Source of the DNA: Echinometra lucunter
Taxonomy: Eukaryota > Echinodermata > Echinoidea > Camarodonta > Echinometridae
NCBI GenBank assembly: GCA_029962745.1
Contig: CM057171.1
Location: 6,363,525 to 6,427,524 of the forward strand
Direction of reading: 5' to 3'
Length of the DNA: 64,000 nt
The notes under the pieces are model-generated. The model saw nothing but the letters and a program-made list of their open reading frames with translations, ran no database searches and was not told where the DNA came from. Every line of letters begins with the position of its first letter. Position 1 is the stretch's first letter. This document shows positions 59,586 through 64,000 of this stretch, in pieces. The translations under genes were made by a program, and so were the position numbers.

Positions 59586-59788
59586 AGTCCTGAGGGACTA
59601 TAGATAAAGTGGATAGAGATGGAGGTGAAATAGAGAGGCGAGAAAGTAGGAAAATTGGAGGGCAGAGTATCTTTCGAAATCTGGGTGAAGTCCTAAAAAG
59701 GACTGTAAACCAGAAGAAATGAGAGGATTGAGTTGGTGAAGAGATGAGTAGGCTTGAGTCGGCGAGAGGTGAGAAGACTTGAAGAGAA

Positions 59789-59833
59789 GACTCGACGTTT
59801 CGGGCAGCTTGACTGTCCGTCTTCAGGAGTGAG
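59789..59833 (-). other. Hairpin with weak hammerhead-like core
   Basis: On the minus strand: ACTC, CTGAAGA, a stem-loop GGACAG-TCAAG-CTGCCC, GAAAC, GTC, GAGT. CTGANGA and GAAA separated by a stem, then UH, with flanking ACTC/GAGT pairing, is the layout of a minimal type I hammerhead as known from Penelope-like elements. However, C-C would face each other at the base of stem II, and stem III would be only ACGU. It may equally be an ordinary hairpin in a repeat. Confidence 0.2.
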
Positions 59834-59867
59834 TGTTCGCTAGGCGTGTCGGAGTACTTGAGACGGG

Positions 59868-60033
59868 TATGCGGACGTGGAGGAGTGAGACGGGCGGCGG
59901 AGTCGGCGGCGTGGTGAACGGCTGTCGGTGGTGGCGCTCTGTGTGGGCGGATATGCGGACGTAGAGGAGTGAGTCGGCCGGCGGGGTCGGCGGTGTGGTG
60001 AACGGCTGTCGGTGGTGGCGCTCTGTGTGGACG
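59868..60033. repeat. 83-base tandem duplication
   Basis: Two adjacent units beginning TATGCGGACGT (59868 and 59951), sharing GTGGTGAACGGCTGTCGGTG and GTGGCGCTCTGTGTGG. A partial third follows. The unit length is not a multiple of three. Confidence 0.85.
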
Positions 60034-60119
60034 GGTCGGAGGTGGCGGAATCGGCGGGAAGGCTTGGCGGGAAGGTGTGTACGAATAACAGAGGATAATC
60101 ACGGAAGAAAAAATACATC

Positions 60120-60925
60120 TCTTTAACACACTGTTAAGTGAGCGAAGCGAGCGAGCCTAAAATAACTACTTCTTGCTAAAATATATATATATTTTATATA
60201 ATCAAAATACACTCTTGGCCTATAAGATTTTTAAATGGTGTATTTGGTCACCTTACTCATGTTACTAGGCCTACCAAGTTATGGTGTACTTCCCTGGTCC
60301 AATTGTTTGCTGTCCAAAACCACTCTGTTTCTCAATATTACGAGCGATCGAAGAGAGCGAGGAAAAACACACTCTTTCGATGATAAAATATCATTTCGTC
60401 ATTAAATTACACCGCATGCCTATAACATTATCTTAAATATATTCGGTAGCCTCCCTAGCATGCCCAATTCGTTTGCCTTCCCAACAATATTCTTCGTTTA
60501 TATATTACATGTGAGCGCAGCGAGCAAGGAAAAATATGACTTTATAGTATACTGCTTCCAGCTGCAAAATTCTTATGATATTCTTATGATCAGGGGCGTC
60601 GCTAGACCTTTTTTTAGTGTGGGGTGGGGGGAGGTGTGGCAGCCATTGATTGCCGACAAAGAATGCCACCGATTACCGACGACCAACGTCTACAAACTCA
60701 ACCGCATAAAGCCCACTAGGCATGTTCAAGTGTTTGCCTCTATCATATTTTCCTTCGTCTTTCCTATACATTCACATTTTAGTAGATTTCAACCAGATTT
60801 GGTGACTTTTGTATGAGCGAGCGCAGCGAGCCAGGAAAAATATGTATACTCCTTTTCATGGTAGAAGTGATAATTCTTCATCAAAATACATGATGGGCCT
60901 AAAGAAATTATAATGAGACGTGGAA
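60120..60925 (-). repeat. Inverted units of the 190-base satellite
   Basis: AGTGAGCGAAGCGAGCGAGC (60136), GAGCGATCGAAGAGAGCGAG (60343), GTGAGCGCAGCGAGCAAGGA (60511) and GAGCGAGCGCAGCGAGCCAG (60815) mark diverged units. TATTTGGTCACCTTACTC and CATGCCCAATTCGTTTGCCT lie between. CAGGGGCGTCGCTAGACC at 60592 is a hAT-like terminus inserted among them. Confidence 0.65.
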
Positions 60926-61434
60926 GAACGGGACGCAGGATTCGTAGGTGTCTTTAGTTCAAATTGTTAAGTGACTCCAGTCTTTATTGAAAATTATTGA
61001 AATTTTTTAATAAGTAACATATGTAGTTCTGCAAATCAAATCAAAAATATGTTTAAATCAGTCACAGTTGTCAAACTGTTAAGCAGGGCATCTACATTAG
61101 AAAAATAATCAATTAAACTTTTCTCATTTTTTGTCGAATGGCCACTATAAAAAACCAGAATCCTTTCTCAAGTTTCTGTCTTCTCACTTCTGTACCTCTA
61201 ACACTACAGTCCAACAACCATCACACAAAAATTATCCTCCCAGTTAGACACACCCAACTTTTTCGTACTCTATCCTACATTTTGGAATGCAATGTACCTG
61301 AAAAGAGGACAAGCACAAGTGACCTAAAACGCCTAACAATACAAAAGCCAGCAAACTAGGAACAATACAAATGGTATGACATCCATGTACAATTACACCT
61401 GTAATCATGGTAATGTCTACCAAAGCGGTAATCA

Positions 61435-61530
61435 CTACAATATCTAAATTATATATTTGGTTACCTCACTTGCCGAATGTGTGTGCTTTCCGAAAACATC
61501 CTGTACTTAAATACTAGGTGTAAAAAAAAA
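61435..61530 (-). repeat. Further inverted satellite fragment
   Basis: TATATATTTGGTTACCTCAC and TTGCCGAATGTGTGTGCTTT are the reverse complement of the satellite blocks seen at 56380-56450. Confidence 0.6.
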
Positions 61531-61539
61531 AAAAAATCC

Positions 61540-62840
61540 CATTTTTGATCTTTGATAAATGGAAAACTATATATCAGATGATACTTTTATTGATATGGGG
61601 TATAGCTGAATAGTGTACAATTTTGTTGGAGGTGATTTGAACATGATATCATAAATCACTTTCATTAAATTCATGATTAATGTTTAAGTTAGGGTTCAGA
61701 TTTTGCTCAATTTCCAACCTTCTGTACAAAACTTGAACTTTGCACAAGAGTCAATGGGTGTGTGAGAGAGTGTACCCACACAATCGCCAGGGTATGAAAG
61801 CATTATTCATTATTCATGAGGAATAACACTGTCACAACTAGCCTTCATCCCCACTAACAGTAAACTAATGCCCTTAGACGTCTTTAATGGATTTTGAAGC
61901 ATTGAGAGTACTGAGAAGTGATTTTATTCATTTAAATGATAAATAACAATTTTTTGTTGCCGTTGAAAAGGGGGGTATATACCTCCATCCCCTGGGTTTT
62001 ACACCAGTGTCCTAACATCTCAAATCACATTTGTCATAATCTCATATGGATCACTTTAAATGTTATAATTAAATAATGAAATAATTATAATAATTCCTAA
62101 TTATGATAATATTGCTAGAGGACTAGATATCCCACCCCCACCCCCAAAAAAGAATTCTTAAAGTTCAAGGGACAACGATAAGCCCTACGACACCCCGCCC
62201 CAACTCGACGATTGTTGGAACTTGAGATAATGGCTGGTGGTTATGGTCTCCAACAAGAGCTGAGAAACTGAGCGCGGAGGATCTGAATGTTTAAGCTTTG
62301 AGTGTGCGGGGGGGGGGGAAGGTCCACATACTGAAGGGAGCATTGACATTATTAAAGGCATTGGCTAACTTCGTGAGTAGCTGATTTAAAAAATTCTCAA
62401 ACTAAGATGAAATATGTGTATGAGTACTTGTATTTGTACTCAAAAACCCTGAAACCAACAATAATTTGGAATGAAAAAGTGTAAGTTAGACGCAAACGGC
62501 GATTTTATTATCCTTCGTCTCACGAGACAATCACTAAGAGGACCACTTTGCTTGAATTTGAAAATGCCGTTATGTGCCTCCCGCCGCGTGATACGCCAAT
62601 ACACACAGTACGGTAAGGTGAGTCATACGCGCACGCGCACTCCTTATGTCTATTCTGTGCAACCGACCCTCATATATTTTCAAACATTGGTTCACATTTT
62701 TTATATTTAAAAATACTTCCTGTTGATATTATACTTTGAAACTTTCAGACTGGTATTTTTACACTACAACCCTTAAGTTTATCCCATTTTCAGTAACAAA
62801 ACAATATTTTTTAAAATCATTACAATGTTAACCAATGCCT
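61540..62840. other. No gene supported
   Basis: A+T-rich with short G runs (62308-62319). A 79-codon open frame at 62471-62710 includes two donor-like GTAAG/GTGAG sites but no acceptor or recognisable domain. Confidence 0.45.
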
Positions 62841-62849
62841 TTAATATTA

Positions 62850-62935
62850 TTATCATCTTTATTTTTTTTAGTAGTAGTAGTATCATTATCATTACTATTA
62901 TCATTATTATTGTTGGTGGTGGTGGTGGTGTTATT
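62850..62935. repeat. Compound trinucleotide microsatellite
   Basis: TTA/ATC, TAG and GGT units in succession, ending in GGTGGTGGTGGTGGTG. Confidence 0.85.
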
Positions 62936-62944
62936 TCTGGTATC

Positions 62945-63270
62945 ATTATCTATGAATAGCGACCCTCGTTTCCCATTATGACTAACGACCCTCTTCTCCC
63001 GTTATGACTAGCGACCCTGTTCTCCGATTATGAATAGCCACCCTTATGGATATTGAACCTTATGAATAAAGACCCTTTTCTCCTATTATGAACAGAGACC
63101 ATTATGATTAACGACCCCTTTTCGGTGTTATGAATAGCGGCCCTCTTCTTTTATTATGAATAGCGAACCTTATGAATATTGAATCTTATGAATAATGAGC
63201 CTTTCTCTATTATAACTAGCGGTCCTTATGAATAGCGGTCATTATGACTAGCGGTCCTTATGACTAGCGA
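62945..63270 (-). repeat. Degenerate 16-base tandem array, right
   Basis: TTATGACTAGCGGTCC, TTATGAATAGCGGTCA and many variants spaced by fillers such as CTTCTCCCG. It is the reverse complement of the array at 58735-58960 and is longer. Confidence 0.85.
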
Positions 63271-63375
63271 GTGCACCCCGGCTTGACATCTTCAGCGCAT
63301 ACAAAGAAAACTATTCTGAAAGTCAAATCTTCATTTCTATTGTTTAAAGGTGGGGACAAACCATTTCTTTTTCTG

Positions 63376-64000
63376 ATAACCACCGAAGGTCACATTCTTC
63401 CAATCAGCCTTGGAAAATTACGTTGAAAGTATTACCGAATCCAAGGCGTAAATTTTGAATGACGAAAAAGGGTTGGGCTTACATTAAGTACGAATCCGAT
63501 GTGACTAATTTTATACATACATCAAGGCGTAAATTTTGAATGACGAAAAAGGGTTGGGCTTACATTAAGTACGAATCCGATGTGACTAATTTTATACATA
63601 CAAAGCAGCCCGCCAGCTAATTTGGCATTTACTAGGAGAAATGAGTAAAATATCATTGAATCATAAATGAGCTGAGATTTTGGACTTCTCTTGGAAATCC
63701 TATGCTCCGATGAATGGCTTGACATCTGCAGCGCATTTCTGTTTCTGAAAACCACCGAAGTTCACAATCTGTCAATCAGCCTTGGAGAAATATGTTGAAA
63801 ATTTTACCGAATGATCCGAATCCAAATAGTAGCATAAATTTTGAATGACAAAACATGGTTGGGCTTACATAAGGTTCGAATCCGATGGGACAAAAATCTT
63901 ATTCGTACAAAGCAGCCTGCTGTCTAATTTGGCCTTTACTATAGGAGAATTGGAGTAAAATGTGATATTGATTTAAAATGAGCTGAGATGTTGGACCTCT
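63376..64000 (+). repeat. Tandem repeat of about 275-305 bases with a nested exact duplication
   Basis: ACCACCGAAGGTCACA..., AATCAGCCTTGGA..., ACCGAATCC..., TAAATTTTGAATGAC..., GGTTGGGCTTACAT..., CAAAGCAGCC and TAATTTGG(C)..TTTACTA recur in order from 63376 and again from 63731. A single related copy lies near 58500-58560 (CTAGCTAATTTGGCCTTTAC). Within the first unit, 63442-63522 and 63523-63601 are an essentially exact 81-base tandem duplication. Confidence 0.8.

Larger units (their letters stand above)
58725..63285. mobile_element. Candidate foldback transposon with subrepeat termini
   Basis: Both ends carry degenerate tandem copies of a unit like GACCGCTATTCATAAG (16 bases), in opposite orientation: 58735-58960 forward and 62945-63270 reverse. 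Outside each array lies GTCAAGCC in mirrored position (58725 area, and GGCTTGAC at 63270). Long inverted termini made of short direct repeats are the hallmark of foldback elements such as Drosophila FB and sea-urchin TU elements. The interior (58.96-62.94 kb) has no transposase frame and contains satellite relatives and an 83-base tandem duplication. Boundaries are inferred and no target duplication was found. Confidence 0.5.

Noticed and set aside
59566..60129. 187-codon minus-strand open frame, the longest in the window
   Set aside because: G+C-rich tandem repeat with an 83-base period read in shifting frames, low-complexity composition, no domain. Reported as a repeat instead.

Overview
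This is eukaryotic genomic DNA, A+T-rich, with short spliced exons, many microsatellites, long G or C runs and dense repeat debris. The recurrent motif GCGAGCGAAGCGAGCG, poly-G-edged repeats, a tRNA-derived SINE and a foldback-like element suggest a marine invertebrate, most likely an echinoderm. That assignment is inference from repeat style only. No intact single-exon gene is present; almost all open frames are chance.

The main structural fact is a near-identical direct duplication of about 12.3 kb. Copy A (6846-19210) and copy B (19711-32030) sit either side of a gap of exactly 500 Ns. Copy A stops at the gap, and the base it stops on corresponds to the last duplicated base of copy B. Copy B starts at the gap, and its first base corresponds to the first duplicated base of copy A. 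This is the signature of two overlapping contig ends (probably two haplotypes) that were not merged, so the features there should be counted once.

Inside the duplicated segment, exons can be read from splice sites and open frames. On the minus strand are a proline-rich exon (18594-18797 / 31412-31615), a membrane-helix exon next to the gap (19101-19208 / 31919-32028), and further exons at 18113-18303, 17211-17269, 12487-12636 and 10729-10809 with their copy-B partners. They look like parts of one split gene, but the phases do not all chain and the product is not recognised. On the plus strand, five exons with excellent splice sites (ending 12339; 13185-13285; 14163-14279; 14781-14869; from 15573) form a unit that is mostly not open. 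It contains an internal exon duplication and is probably a long non-coding RNA or a decayed gene.

Outside the duplication, 1-6845 holds an inverted pair of 120-140-base arms, each with a TATA box, 4.9 kb apart. The unique region 32031-50650 holds a candidate internal exon (+, 35229-35471), a candidate terminal membrane exon (-, 36477-36657), a hAT-type MITE with an 8-base target duplication, a tRNA-Thr-like SINE, two LINE remnants (L1/Tx1-like and CR1/Jockey-like), a candidate signal-peptide exon (-, 48448-48505) below a CpG-richer stretch, and two opposed copies of a TA-flanked foldback MITE.

From 50.7 to 64 kb the DNA is almost entirely repeat. There is a satellite array with a unit of about 190 bases (54.9-56.45 kb) carrying a SINE-like insertion, inverted relatives of that satellite at 49.8-50.2 and 60.1-61.5 kb, a CpG-richer promoter-like patch with two NRF-1-type sites (57.2-57.5 kb), two strong hairpins (57.8-58.1 kb), and a candidate foldback transposon of about 4.6 kb (58.7-63.3 kb). 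The inverted termini of the last are built from degenerate 16-base tandem repeats.
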